In this document: in pieces, positions 36,840 through 46,115 of the stretch
Position numbering within the stretch: the stretch's first letter is position 1
How the letters are laid out: each line of letters begins with the position of its first letter
Source: Acinetobacter sp. ANC 4204
GTDB lineage: Bacteria > Pseudomonadota > Gammaproteobacteria > Pseudomonadales > Moraxellaceae
DNA length: 64,000 nt
Reading direction: 5' to 3'
Assembly: GCF_002135205.1 (NCBI RefSeq)
Contig: NZ_NEFZ01000002.1
Location: forward strand, 248,001-312,000
Notes under the pieces: model-generated
Databases searched by the model: none
What the model was told of the DNA's origin: nothing
The model's input: the letters and a program-made list of their open reading frames with translations, nothing else
Position numbers and translations under genes: made by a program

Positions 36840-37056
36840 ATCCTAAATTTTTATATCTATTTATTTCTTTTTATACCATAAGCTTTTTATTTTATTGCAG
36901 TTACTTTTACTCTTTATATTTTATGACTAAAAATGATGGACACGAACACATCTATAATTTTTAGTTAATATGCAGCAAAGAAAGATTGATTATTCATCCA
37001 AAAAAGACTTTATTAAAATCAAATACAAACTTTTATTTAACTTTGGAAATACACAC

Positions 37057-38334
37057 ATGGATGCAACACCACGACTGACCCGAGAAGACAAACGTACCCT
37101 TGGGTTGTCATCATTGGGTGGTGCACTTGAGTTCTATGACTTTGTTATTTATGTTTTTTACGCCAAAATTATTTCTGAATTGTTCTTCCCCGCAGGACTC
37201 AGCCCATTTTGGGCGATGCTGAATACTTACGGTATTTTTGCCGCAGGTTACTTCTTCCGTCCACTTGGCGGTGTAGTCATGGCGCACTTTGGTGACCTCA
37301 TAGGGCGCAAGCGTCTATTTAGCTTATCTATTTTGCTCATGGCTTTACCCACCCTCATAATCGGGGTCATGCCAACCTTTGAAACGATTGGTTATGCTGC
37401 GCCGCTGCTCTTACTCCTTATGCGGGTGGTACAAGGCATCGCGATTGGTGGAGAAATTCCAGCGGCATGGACATTTGTTTCTGAGCATGTTCCTGCTGAA
37501 AAAATTGGTTTTGCCAATGGCTTACTCACAGCAGGATTATCTCTTGGCATTCTTCTTGGCGCTTTGATGTCGCTGTTCATTTCTCTTCAGTTTAGTGAAG
37601 CAGCTATACATGATTGGGCTTGGCGTATCCCGTTTATTGTGGGGGGTATTTTTGGCTTAGTGGCCTTGTATTTACGCAGTTATTTAAAAGAAACACCCGT
37701 ATTCAAAGCCATGCAAGCACGCAAAGAGCTATCCAAAGAAATGCCTGTTAAACAAGTCTTAGCCAACCATAAAACAGCGGTAGTTATTGGCATGCTCCTA
37801 ACATGGTTCTTAACCGCTTGCGTGGTGGTCCTGATTTTGGCCATGCCAAACTTATTAGCGGGTGCCTTTGGCTTTGCGCGTGGTGATGCTTTTCAAATGC
37901 AAAGTGCTGCAATCATCATGCAAATGTTAGGTTGTATACTCGCTGGGACATTGGCAGATCGTTTGGGTGCAGCCAAGGTTTTGATTTTTGGCTCGCTCGG
38001 TGTCGCTACTATTGCAACCATTTTCTATCACGGTTTGGGTGTGGTCAGTCCAAATACGGTGTTTGCGCTGTATATGCTGTTAGGATTTTTTTCAGGCACG
38101 GTTGGACTTGTATCCTATAGTATGGTCAAGATGTTCCCTGCACCAATCCGTTTCTCGGGGATTTCGTTTTCCTACAATGTCGCCTATGCCATTGCAGGAG
38201 GCATTACACTGCCTTTGGTTCAATGGCTCAGTCTCTATAGCAAGATTGGGGCGATGTATTATATTTGGCTGGTCTGTTTGGTTTGCTTCTTCACAGCTTG
38301 GGTTTATCGAGCTCAGTTCGAGGCAAAACACTAA
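37057..38334 (+). CDS. MFS transporter, metabolite:H+ symporter (MHS) type
   Basis: This 425-residue permease has 12 helices and the MHS features: ALEFYDFVIYVFYAKIISELFFP at the start, FRPLGGVVMAHFGDLIGRKR as the A-motif loop, and GGEIPAAWTFVSEHVP. Members take up organic acids, proline/betaine or shikimate with protons; the substrate here cannot be told. I use ATG 37057 because GGAAA lies eight bases before it. The frame extends 29 codons upstream without family similarity. Confidence 0.88.
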   Translation: MDATPRLTREDKRTLGLSSLGGALEFYDFVIYVFYAKIISELFFPAGLSPFWAMLNTYGIFAAGYFFRPLGGVVMAHFGDLIGRKRLFSLSILLMALPTLIIGVMPTFETIGYAAPLLLLLMRVVQGIAIGGEIPAAWTFVSEHVPAEKIGFANGLLTAGLSLGILLGALMSLFISLQFSEAAIHDWAWRIPFIVGGIFGLVALYLRSYLKETPVFKAMQARKELSKEMPVKQVLANHKTAVVIGMLLTWFLTACVVVLILAMPNLLAGAFGFARGDAFQMQSAAIIMQMLGCILAGTLADRLGAAKVLIFGSLGVATIATIFYHGLGVVSPNTVFALYMLLGFFSGTVGLVSYSMVKMFPAPIRFSGISFSYNVAYAIAGGITLPLVQWLSLYSKIGAMYYIWLVCLVCFFTAWVYRAQFEAKH

Positions 38335-38340
38335 AATGAT

Positions 38341-38370
38341 AAAACCCTTCAATCGAAGGGTTTTCTTTTT
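38341..38370 (+). terminator. Intrinsic terminator after the MHS transporter gene
   Basis: AAAACCCTTC, a 4-base loop and GAAGGGTTTT are followed by CTTTTT. It lies 6 bases past the stop. Confidence 0.88.
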
Positions 38371-38405
38371 ATGCAACCTACTTTAAAAACATGAGGTCAA
38401 AACCT

Positions 38406-38915
38406 TTAGCTTAATGTTTCTGCGTGCAGATTTTGGCGCAGTTCATCTGCAACAATATCGAGTTCGATTTGGCTAAACTTCCGAATTTCACCTTCGGCAT
38501 GTTTTTCTAACATGCCACCAATCAACGGCACTTTCACTTTTACCGTCCATTCCAGTTGAAAATGGATCTGTTCATCATTGCCTGACACACTACGTTGGCA
38601 ACTCGCTTCAAGAGGTAAATTCGGATCTAAGCGCACTTCTGAACTCAGTGCAGTTAAATTACTTACATCGGTACGATGTAAACGAAACGCATCTTTTAAA
38701 AATTTCTTCGCAATATCGGGAATATTGACATCCAAATTATACGCACGCTTGAGGGTATAAATATCGCCGACTTTACTCGATTCCAAAATTTCCAACTTCT
38801 CACCTGGAATACGACGACAAACATTTTCATGTAAGTTGATATCGGCTGCGAGTCGACGGAAATCATCCAATGAAACACCGTTGATGGTGGCATTGACGAC
38901 AAACTGATGTGCCAT
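38406..38915 (-). CDS. DUF2505-like protein, 169 aa
   Basis: This soluble protein resembles DUF2505 / START-like small proteins: an N-terminal strand MAHQFVVNATINGVSLDDF, a central beta-rich part with VSNLTALSSEVRLDPNLP, and a C-terminal segment with KVPLIGGMLEKHAEGEIRKF that is typical of helix-grip lipid-binding folds. No catalytic residues are obvious. AAAGGA nine bases before ATG 38915 decides the start over the upstream one. It is a single gene. Confidence 0.75.
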   Translation of the reverse strand: MAHQFVVNATINGVSLDDFRRLAADINLHENVCRRIPGEKLEILESSKVGDIYTLKRAYNLDVNIPDIAKKFLKDAFRLHRTDVSNLTALSSEVRLDPNLPLEASCQRSVSGNDEQIHFQLEWTVKVKVPLIGGMLEKHAEGEIRKFSQIELDIVADELRQNLHAETLS

Positions 38916-39049
38916 AGCATTAAATCCTTTATTTTTTGTTTTTGTAACCATCCATGCCCGGATCAGGACTGAAAAATTGGAGCTCGTTATCCTGTAGAAA
39001 GATCAAGCATAGACGATGATCCAGCACCGACTATACCGTGATCTGGATA

Positions 39050-39319
39050 TCAATGTGTGCCATTCTGTATGACAATATGCTCTGCTATATGAATAAAAAC
39101 CACGCGCTCAAAACAGGCCAAGCGAATATCAAAATGCTCTGCCCCATCATCCAATCCTGTCACAGCCCAACTGGCGCTGCTAGGCAGGTTTTTTAACCAT
39201 GTCGCCTGATAAAAGTCTGCAACTGAAGTAAAGTCCAAGTATTCCTTTGGACTCGCTTTTAAACGTTCGATGACTAACTCAAATTGAGCCAATTGTGTTT
39301 GTTTAAAGTCAATCAACAT
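39050..39319 (-). CDS. Small protein coupled to pnuC, 89 aa
   Basis: I do not recognise this protein. It is soluble and mixed alpha/beta, with a central WAVTGLDDGAEHFDIRLACFERVVF. The start ATG lies 8 bases after the pnuC stop, and its ribosome site overlaps that stop codon, so it is almost surely cotranslated with pnuC. A TTG two codons upstream is open as well. A role linked to nicotinamide riboside or NAD metabolism is inferred from context only. Confidence 0.7.
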   Translation of the reverse strand: MLIDFKQTQLAQFELVIERLKASPKEYLDFTSVADFYQATWLKNLPSSASWAVTGLDDGAEHFDIRLACFERVVFIHIAEHIVIQNGTH

Positions 39320-39327
39320 GCCCAAAC

Positions 39328-39903
39328 CTAGGTACTTTTCAACTGTTGTTTATGACGTACCTGTGTCCATTGCCACCATCCAAAAGCCGCTAAGCCAACA
39401 AAGCCTGCATATAAGCCTGCGGTCAAGAACAAGTCTTTATAAATAAACATGCCCACATAAACAATGTCGACAAAGACCCACAGCACCCATGTCGCAATAT
39501 GTTTACGACTGGTCCAATAAGTCGCCAACAGACTAAATGCTGCGAGCTGTGCATCCAGTAGCGGTACAGCAGCATCGGTCAAATACTTTAAGCTCAAACC
39601 AAATACTGCACCAGCCGCAGCGGCAAGTAGCATTTGCAAAATCACTTGCCGAGCTGTAATCGGTTCAATGCGAATATCATGATCTTGTTGTTTACCTTTG
39701 AGCCAGTGATAAAATCCATAAAAGTTCACCACCACAAAGAAAAACTGCAAAATGGTTTCGCCATATAACTTATAGGTATAAAACAAATAGGCATATAATA
39801 AGAACGCAACAAAGTTAAACCACCAACACCACATATTGCGCTTAATGGTCAAAGTCACCCCAATCAAGCTAATGATGACGGCAAATATTTCAAGGTTGGA
39901 CAT
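39328..39903 (-). CDS. pnuC: PnuC-type nicotinamide riboside transporter
   Basis: This inner-membrane facilitator takes up nicotinamide riboside for NAD salvage. The 191-residue protein has about seven helices and the PnuC pattern NMWCWWFNFVAFLLYAYLFY, LYGETILQFFFVVVNFYGFYHW, and a C-terminal TYWTSRKHIATWVLWVFVDIVYV. The Trp- and Tyr-rich helices line the substrate path in the family. The first gene of a two-gene unit with the small gene at 39050. Related PnuT or PnuX subtypes cannot be excluded. Confidence 0.9.
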   Translation of the reverse strand: MSNLEIFAVIISLIGVTLTIKRNMWCWWFNFVAFLLYAYLFYTYKLYGETILQFFFVVVNFYGFYHWLKGKQQDHDIRIEPITARQVILQMLLAAAAGAVFGLSLKYLTDAAVPLLDAQLAAFSLLATYWTSRKHIATWVLWVFVDIVYVGMFIYKDLFLTAGLYAGFVGLAAFGWWQWTQVRHKQQLKST

Positions 39904-40045
39904 AGTCAGACTGACATGAGAACAATGCTGCTATTATGAAAAAAACACCACGAAAGGCAAGATAATTTCGTCCAATCTTACCTTCTACTTATTTGCGTGT
40001 ATGTCTGACCTAACTGCTGAGTCACAGAATATATACGGATACGCT

Positions 40046-40074
40046 TTGACAGTTTTCTAACAATCGTTTAAAAA
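40046..40074 (+). promoter_or_regulatory. Probable sigma-70 promoter of the crotonase operon
   Basis: A perfect TTGACA is followed after 17 bases by TAAAAA, about 30 bases before the GAGGA ribosome site and ATG of the crotonase gene. Confidence 0.6.
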
Positions 40075-40102
40075 CTTATAAAACGAAAGAGGAATAATCA
40101 AA

Positions 40103-40900
40103 ATGTCAGAACAACAAGGGCGTGTCAGTCGCGAAATTCGTGGCTCGTTATTTTTAATTGGTCTAGACCGTGCAGCTAAACGTAATGCTTTTGATAGCTA
40201 TATGATTCATGACTTATCCTTAGCACTCACTGAATATGAAGATGATCCTACCCTACGCTGTGCGGTGATTTTTGCTCATGGTGAACACTTTACTGCTGGC
40301 TTAGATCTGGTTGAACTACAGCCAAAATTAAGCCAAGGTATTTTCGACTTTCCTGCGTCACAAATTAATCCTTGGGGCACCAGTTCCAGACTTCGGACTA
40401 AACCCGTTGTGGTCGCAGTACAGGGCTTTTGCTTTACCGCTGGAATTGAGCTGATGCTCAATGCCGATGTGGTGATTGCAGATGCCAATACACAGTTTGC
40501 CCAAATGGAAGTTCAGCGCGGCATTTTACCCTTTGGCGGTGCAACAGTACGTTTTGTACAAGCAGCAGGCTGGAATAAAGCTATGCGTTATCTACTCACA
40601 GGGGATGGCTTCAATGCGCATGTAGCTCTCGATCTGAACTTAATTACCGAGGTTGTAGAAACATCCACGCCAAATTCTGCACTAGGCCGAGCACTTACCC
40701 TTGCCGAGTCAATTGCACAGGCTGCTCCACTTGCCGTTCAAGCCACGCTTGCTTCTGCACAACAGGCAGCACAACACGGCGCAGACTATGCCTTTAGCCA
40801 TTTACAAGAGCACCTAACACCTTTGCTAAAAACTCAAGATGTTCAAGAAGGTGTAATGGCCATGTTACAACGACGTCCTGCGCAATTCTCAGGAAAATAA
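40103..40900 (+). CDS. Enoyl-CoA hydratase/isomerase (crotonase) family protein
   Basis: This 265-residue crotonase-fold enzyme has the oxyanion-hole segments HGEHFTAGLDL (about residues 58-68) and VVAVQGFCFTAGIELMLNADVVIA (mid-protein). The second Glu region reads MEVQRGILPFGGATVRFV. It would act on acyl-CoA esters in fatty or aromatic acid breakdown. The exact reaction is open because family specificity varies. GAGGA precedes the ATG, and a consensus promoter lies upstream. An alpha/beta hydrolase and a TetR gene follow in the same direction, suggesting one small regulated operon. Confidence 0.88.
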   Translation: MSEQQGRVSREIRGSLFLIGLDRAAKRNAFDSYMIHDLSLALTEYEDDPTLRCAVIFAHGEHFTAGLDLVELQPKLSQGIFDFPASQINPWGTSSRLRTKPVVVAVQGFCFTAGIELMLNADVVIADANTQFAQMEVQRGILPFGGATVRFVQAAGWNKAMRYLLTGDGFNAHVALDLNLITEVVETSTPNSALGRALTLAESIAQAAPLAVQATLASAQQAAQHGADYAFSHLQEHLTPLLKTQDVQEGVMAMLQRRPAQFSGK

Positions 40901-40950
40901 GCAGTGCAAAATTACCGCCATTTTTATTTTCAACTTTAAAAGAGCTTGTT

Positions 40951-41865
40951 ATGCATGCCACAGCCCGCTTAAACACACATCAAATTGAGAAGCAAACCAT
41001 TCATTTTTCTGCACGGGATGCTTATGCACTGGTGGGAACACGCTATCGTGCTCAAGGCCCTATCAAAGCAAACTTAATTCTTGCCAGTGCAACAGGTGTA
41101 CCACAGCAGTTCTATCGTCGCTTTGCCGAGTATGCAGTAGCTTTAGGATATCAAGTTCTAACTTTTGACTATCGTGGTGTGGGGCTTTCTGCACCGAAGC
41201 AGTTAAAAGGTTTTAGTATGTCCTATTTAGACTGGGGACAATTGGACTTATCCGGTGCAATTGACTTCGTCGCACAAGACGGTAAACCCATTTTTGTGGT
41301 TGGGCATTCCTATGGTGGCCAAGCCTTAGGTTTAACCGATAATCATGACCAAGTTACTGCGATGTATTGCTTCGGTACAGGTGCAGGTTGGCATGGCTAC
41401 ATGCCGTTTCGTGAGAAGATGAAAGTCCATGTGATGTGGAATATTATTTTCCCACCCATGGTTGCACTTAAGGGTTATTTACCTTGGAGCATACTCAAAA
41501 TGGGGGCAGATTTACCTGTCGATGTTTACACGCAGTGGCGAAAGTGGTGTAAAAATCCGACCTACTTTTTTGCAGACCCTGAACAACAGCATTTACTGGA
41601 ACAGTATGCTCAGGTAAAGACCCCAATCTATGCTGTTTCAGCACTGGATGATGACTGGGCTCTACCCAACTCAAGGCATGCGTTTATGCAACATTATCGA
41701 CAGGCAGATCTGCACTATCTCAACATTGAAGCCAGTGAATACGGCTTGAAAGAAATTGGACACATGGGATATTTCCGTCAAGGCGCTGAAAACATTTGGG
41801 ATAACATGCTGAATACTTTTGATCGCTATCTATCATCTTCACCACACACGACTACGAAACTCTAA
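40951..41865 (+). CDS. Alpha/beta hydrolase
   Basis: This cytosolic alpha/beta hydrolase of 304 aa shows a strand and loop LILASATGVPQQFYRRFAEYA, FDYRGVGLSAP and the nucleophile elbow VGHSYGGQALG (Ser near residue 120). The acid is in SALDDDWALP and the His in EIGHMGYF. It belongs to the YbgA/COG4757-like hydrolases. It lies 50 bases after the crotonase gene and 18 bases before a TetR gene. The substrate is unknown; an ester or lactone linked to the same pathway is likely. Confidence 0.85.
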   Translation: MHATARLNTHQIEKQTIHFSARDAYALVGTRYRAQGPIKANLILASATGVPQQFYRRFAEYAVALGYQVLTFDYRGVGLSAPKQLKGFSMSYLDWGQLDLSGAIDFVAQDGKPIFVVGHSYGGQALGLTDNHDQVTAMYCFGTGAGWHGYMPFREKMKVHVMWNIIFPPMVALKGYLPWSILKMGADLPVDVYTQWRKWCKNPTYFFADPEQQHLLEQYAQVKTPIYAVSALDDDWALPNSRHAFMQHYRQADLHYLNIEASEYGLKEIGHMGYFRQGAENIWDNMLNTFDRYLSSSPHTTTKL

Positions 41866-41883
41866 ACGGAATACCAAATACCT

Positions 41884-42468
41884 ATGCGCCCGCAAAAACT
41901 CAGCAAAGAGCAAATCCAGCTCCACTGTATGCAAACTTTTAAAACACATGGTTATGCAGGCACCAGTATGGATTTGTTGGCAAAATCTTGTGGGCTGAGT
42001 AAAGCCGCTTTTTATTATTATTATCCAAATAAAGAAGCATTGCTTTTGGATATTTTAGACGTTAGCCAACAGTATTTAAAAAACCGAGTCTTTAATATTT
42101 TAAAAAATAATCAAATCGAGTATTGCGGCCGCTTTGAACACCTCCATCAACAAGCCGTAACCTTTTTTAGTACAGGTGTACAAGGCTGTTTGGTGGGTAT
42201 GCTGTCTTTAGAAATTCCTCATTTATCTGAAACAATACAGCTCAAGATTCGCTCTATTTTTCAAGACTGGGAAACCTCACTTTTTGACTATTTCCACCAA
42301 GTCATGCCTACTGTAAACGCAGCTTCTTTGGCCAAAATCAGTGTTGCCGATTATGAAGGGGCGATTTTAATGACACGTTTAAACCAAGATGACTTTTATT
42401 TGACCCATGTTGCCGAACGAATTCTCAAACAGTTATCTATGGCGATACTCTACATTGAGCGCGCATAA
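41884..42468 (+). CDS. TetR/AcrR-family regulator
   Basis: This 194-residue repressor has the N-terminal TetR DNA-binding domain (TFKTHGYAGTSMDLLAKSCGLSKAAFYYYYPNKEALL, about residues 17-55) and a helical ligand-binding C-terminus. It sits last in the crotonase/hydrolase cluster and probably regulates it. No operator palindrome was found near the upstream promoter by eye. The ligand is unknown. Confidence 0.88.
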   Translation: MRPQKLSKEQIQLHCMQTFKTHGYAGTSMDLLAKSCGLSKAAFYYYYPNKEALLLDILDVSQQYLKNRVFNILKNNQIEYCGRFEHLHQQAVTFFSTGVQGCLVGMLSLEIPHLSETIQLKIRSIFQDWETSLFDYFHQVMPTVNAASLAKISVADYEGAILMTRLNQDDFYLTHVAERILKQLSMAILYIERA

Positions 42469-42477
42469 GCAAAATCG

Positions 42478-42954
42478 TTAATCTCGAGTCCGATGGCTTT
42501 TTTTGTGCTCTCGCCCACTACGGTCAATATGTGTATAAAACATACCATAACGGCTCACATAATATTCCAATGACTGATCGTAAAAACTCCAAAAAATCGA
42601 CCATTCGTTTAAGTCCATTTTACGGATTTGAGTCTGGGTTTTTGCAGGCATTTTGACCAACAAAGTACTTTGCATCAGTTCTGCATCTTCCTCAGCACTT
42701 AACAAAATCGCTTGATCTAAAAACAAGCTTGCAACATCATCAAACAGCACTTGTTCATAGGCATCAATTTCAATCACACGTTCAACTTGAGCATCACTTT
42801 CAATTTGGGTTGTCATCTGCGCTGATTGAACTTGCAACTCAGTTTCCTTTTTTTGCCGTTTTAAAAAACGCTGCTTTTTCTGAATTTTGATAACAATAAT
42901 AGATGCTGCAACCAAAGCAATGAGTACGCAAATCATCAATAAAAAAGTTGCCAT
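42478..42954 (-). CDS. Membrane-anchored hypothetical protein, 158 aa
   Basis: A single N-terminal membrane helix (MATFLLMICVLIALVAASII) is followed by a basic, coiled-coil-like stretch (KKQRFLKRQKKETELQ) and an acidic cytosolic domain with a conserved-looking tail (NEWSIFWSFYDQSLEYYVSRYGMFYTH). The family is not recognised. GAGAG lies six bases before the chosen ATG. It converges with the TetR gene, leaving 9 bases between stops. Confidence 0.7.
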   Translation of the reverse strand: MATFLLMICVLIALVAASIIVIKIQKKQRFLKRQKKETELQVQSAQMTTQIESDAQVERVIEIDAYEQVLFDDVASLFLDQAILLSAEEDAELMQSTLLVKMPAKTQTQIRKMDLNEWSIFWSFYDQSLEYYVSRYGMFYTHIDRSGREHKKSHRTRD

Positions 42955-43290
42955 TCCCTGCTCTCGTAACAGATATATTCTTTTAAAATACAGCATTATT
43001 GTTCAAATAAACATCAAAACATCTGACCCTAGCGTGTGCTATTGCATACGAATCACGCTAATTATTCAGAAATAATCTTTAAATGTACAATCAATGCTCT
43101 TCATTCAACAAATACAATATTAATGCGAACAGCATCACAAAATTAAATTTTCAGCTCACAAAAAGACTATAAAATTTAATCAAGTCAATATAATCAAACA
43201 ACACAGCTACATCGCGACTAACAATAATTCAATTTAGTAATCGTGTGCTCTAGCATGAAATAGCTGTTCATATAGCTCCAAGAAGAAAAC
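42955..43290. other. AT-rich intergenic region
   Basis: About 335 bases between divergent genes at 42954 and 43291. The sequence is rich in A and T with no obvious operator, repeat or RNA structure. Promoters of both genes should lie here. Confidence 0.5.
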
Positions 43291-43737
43291 ATGATACGAG
43301 CAGCTCAGATTCAGGACATCCCTGAGATATTAAATGTCGTGCATGACAGCATTCGATCTTGTATCAAAGACCACCATCGTCATGAAAGTACAATTCAAGT
43401 TTGGTTAGAAAATAAGACCCAATCCAACCTGATTATGTGGATGCATTATAATGACAGTTGGGTTTATGTGATGGATCAGCAAGTTGTAGGTTTTATTATG
43501 GTGAGCGATCAAGGTCGCATTCTTCTTAATTATATCTCATCGGCAGAGCAGCACCGTGGTATAGGTAAGGCCTTATTGAACACAGTCATTGAACATTTTA
43601 AAAGCAAAAAGATCCATCAAATTAGCCTTGAAAGCACGCAAACTGCGCTAAGCTTTTACCAAAGACACGGCTTCCAAATTCGTAGCCAATACACTTCTGA
43701 TACAACCTCGATCCCCATGATTAAACAACTGTCATAA
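43291..43737 (+). CDS. GNAT-family N-acetyltransferase
   Basis: This 148-residue acetyl-CoA-dependent transferase shows the GNAT A motif SSAEQHRGIGKALLNTVI (about residues 85-103; the HRGIGKA loop binds pyrophosphate) and a B-motif FYQRHGFQIRS near the end. The substrate is unknown. AAGAAGAA precedes the ATG. The last 6 bases overlap the end of the diguanylate cyclase gene on the other strand. Confidence 0.88.
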   Translation: MIRAAQIQDIPEILNVVHDSIRSCIKDHHRHESTIQVWLENKTQSNLIMWMHYNDSWVYVMDQQVVGFIMVSDQGRILLNYISSAEQHRGIGKALLNTVIEHFKSKKIHQISLESTQTALSFYQRHGFQIRSQYTSDTTSIPMIKQLS

Positions 43738-45600
43738 AGATGATTCGATTGGCATTTTCATTTGATCACGTCCCGCCTCTTTGGCTTCATAGAGTTTTAA
43801 ATCTGCGGCTTTCATGAGGTCATGAATATTGGCATACGATGTTTGATGATCCATCCACGAAACCCCCATACTCAAAGTTACATAGCCTTTTTCATCTAAG
43901 CGGTTATGATGTTCAATATGCTCACTGCGCACTGCATCTAACACAGTTTGCATAATTTGGCGAATAATAACGATGGGAACATTATATAAAACAATTGCAA
44001 ACTCCTCCCCGCCATAACGTGCTAAATAAGCATTATGTGGGAGTACTGCGCTAATGACTGCGACCAAGTTTTGCAGTACTTCATCTCCCTTTAAATGCCC
44101 ATAGTAGTCATTATATTTTTTAAAATAGTCTACATCCATCATGGCAAATGCCAAAGTTGCATGACTATTTTGCTGTGTTTCCATAAACCGCTTTTGAATT
44201 TCACTATTTAACGCACGGCGATTATAGGCCCCTGTTAAAGCATCTATTTGAATTTGATATTCTAGTTTTTCATTTAAATCATGAAGTTGTGATGTTCTTT
44301 GTTGTACTTTCATATCTAAAGAGCTATTCAATTCAATCAAATTATTATTCAAGCGCTCGGTATGATAGGTCTGATGGGCATAGTTTCGTGATTGCTGAAA
44401 CATCACTAAAAGTGCATAAAGGCTCGTTGAAATAAAGGACAAATGAATCGAATCAATAACATGTAGAGTTAATAAGAAGTCATGGATAAAAGATAAACAC
44501 AATAGAATTACAGCACAAAAATTAAGCTTTGAATATTTTTGCTTGGTCTTTAAGGTAATATAAAAACCATAGGCAAAATTGCACAGAATCACAATGCTCA
44601 ATAAGGCACTATAAAAAGCCAGAGGCTCAAAAACTTCCTGTTCGGATAAAAGTGTTATAACGACATTTAACGTCAGCACCAACATAGAAGCTGTATATAT
44701 CCAATGGTGCAAATATTTCTGATCGAGTAAATACATATAACTCAAAAAGAACATGATCGCTAAATAGATAAATAAATACTCTAAGCGTATGCCCCACAAC
44801 CAATTGATATCTAAAAAAGTGGTATAGGCATAAGGTGCTGTGAACAAATTATGTAAGGCTAAAAACAGAATAAAAATCCCGAACACAAAAATACTTTTGC
44901 TATTCCTCTCGTTTGAGCCACGGAAAATAGAAAACATCGTGGTGAACATTCCCACGCCAAATACTGCACCACAGATCATGGCTATGCTCATCATTAACTG
45001 CTGATAATGCCGATTAACTGTTTTAGCAACCCCGATATGCATAGGACTTTCAAGACCACCGCGTAGTTTATTAAAATTTGAAGCCTGTATGCTTAAAGTA
45101 AAATAAGGGCTGTCTGGTACAAAATAGGCAATACGTGGGGCATTCTCTGTCTGCTGTTGCATTACATTATCTGCGACATCTCCTAAACGAACGAGAAAGT
45201 CGCCATTTAGATAAACTCGATAAGCAGAATTTTGATTGGGGATTTGAATAGCTAAACGTCGACCAATAAATTCATCAGGAATTTTAAAATGACCAATAAA
45301 GGTACCATAATCAATATTACTACCCGTTAGCTCCTTAAAGGAAATAGGAAGCTCCGTTGTTTTTGATGCTAATTTTTGATTGGGCTGAGTAATCAGTTCA
45401 TGGTCATAATAAGACCATATTCCATTTAAATAACTGGTTGTTTGCTCAGTAAATTGAATATTATTGACATTCTTTTGATGTAAATAATACTGCGCAGGCT
45501 CTGCTTCATATTGCGCCCACGTCGAAGGTATAAGACTTAAAATTAACAAACAGCTTAGAATAAACCAGATAACATGCTGTCTGCCTAATGAGCTATACAA
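43732..45600 (-). CDS. 7TMR-DISM diguanylate cyclase
   Basis: This 622-residue membrane enzyme makes cyclic di-GMP. It has a signal or anchor helix (about 10-29), a periplasmic DISMED2-type beta domain (about 35-180) and seven membrane helices (about 200-395). A short coiled coil (HLNDLN-like, about 420-450) leads to a C-terminal GGDEF domain with the active motif ARYGGEEFAIVL. The inhibitory RxxD site usually found five residues before GGEEF is not present (PHNA there), so product inhibition is probably weak. It likely senses a periplasmic ligand. Confidence 0.92.
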   Translation of the reverse strand: MYSSLGRQHVIWFILSCLLILSLIPSTWAQYEAEPAQYYLHQKNVNNIQFTEQTTSYLNGIWSYYDHELITQPNQKLASKTTELPISFKELTGSNIDYGTFIGHFKIPDEFIGRRLAIQIPNQNSAYRVYLNGDFLVRLGDVADNVMQQQTENAPRIAYFVPDSPYFTLSIQASNFNKLRGGLESPMHIGVAKTVNRHYQQLMMSIAMICGAVFGVGMFTTMFSIFRGSNERNSKSIFVFGIFILFLALHNLFTAPYAYTTFLDINWLWGIRLEYLFIYLAIMFFLSYMYLLDQKYLHHWIYTASMLVLTLNVVITLLSEQEVFEPLAFYSALLSIVILCNFAYGFYITLKTKQKYSKLNFCAVILLCLSFIHDFLLTLHVIDSIHLSFISTSLYALLVMFQQSRNYAHQTYHTERLNNNLIELNSSLDMKVQQRTSQLHDLNEKLEYQIQIDALTGAYNRRALNSEIQKRFMETQQNSHATLAFAMMDVDYFKKYNDYYGHLKGDEVLQNLVAVISAVLPHNAYLARYGGEEFAIVLYNVPIVIIRQIMQTVLDAVRSEHIEHHNRLDEKGYVTLSMGVSWMDHQTSYANIHDLMKAADLKLYEAKEAGRDQMKMPIESSL

Positions 45601-45727
45601 AAGCGACTCTTCCCTTTAATACGCTCTGCCTACGAATTAATCTACAAATGTTTTTCTTAAAAACCAAGTGATTTTTACAAATGAATCAAATACATCCTTA
45701 TAATTGATTCATTATCAACAATTCTGA

Positions 45728-46066
45728 TTAGTCTCGTGTTTTTACATCATACAATTCAATTTCAAAAATCAAATTTGAATTGGCTGGAATCACGTTGCCC
45801 ATCTTACGCTCACCATAGGCCAAATGTGACGGTACAATTAGTTTACGCTTACCGCCCACTTTCATCCCCATAATGCCTTGATCCCAACCTTTAATCACAC
45901 GACCTGTTCCGATCACCGTTTCAAAGTAGTTTCCACGGTCTAAAGATGAGTCAAACTTAGTTCCGTCTTCTAACCATCCGGTATAATGTGTGGTGATTAA
46001 AGCACCTTTTACTGCTTCTTTACCTTCACCAACAACTAAATCAATAATTTCTAATTCAGCGCTCAT
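45728..46066 (-). CDS. FKBP-type peptidyl-prolyl cis-trans isomerase
   Basis: This 112-residue single-domain FKBP has the family core: TTHYTGWLEDGTKFDSSLDRG, VIKGWDQGIMGMKVGGKRKL and IPANSNLIFEIELYDV. Proline isomerase activity in the cytosol is expected, since no signal peptide is present. It lies downstream of the yaeQ-like and GTPase genes on the same strand but with its own 49-base gap. Confidence 0.93.
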   Translation of the reverse strand: MSAELEIIDLVVGEGKEAVKGALITTHYTGWLEDGTKFDSSLDRGNYFETVIGTGRVIKGWDQGIMGMKVGGKRKLIVPSHLAYGERKMGNVIPANSNLIFEIELYDVKTRD

Positions 46067-46115
46067 CTATTCGCTCCACTATTACTTTATAAATAAATTT
46101 TGTTGAACTGCTTGT

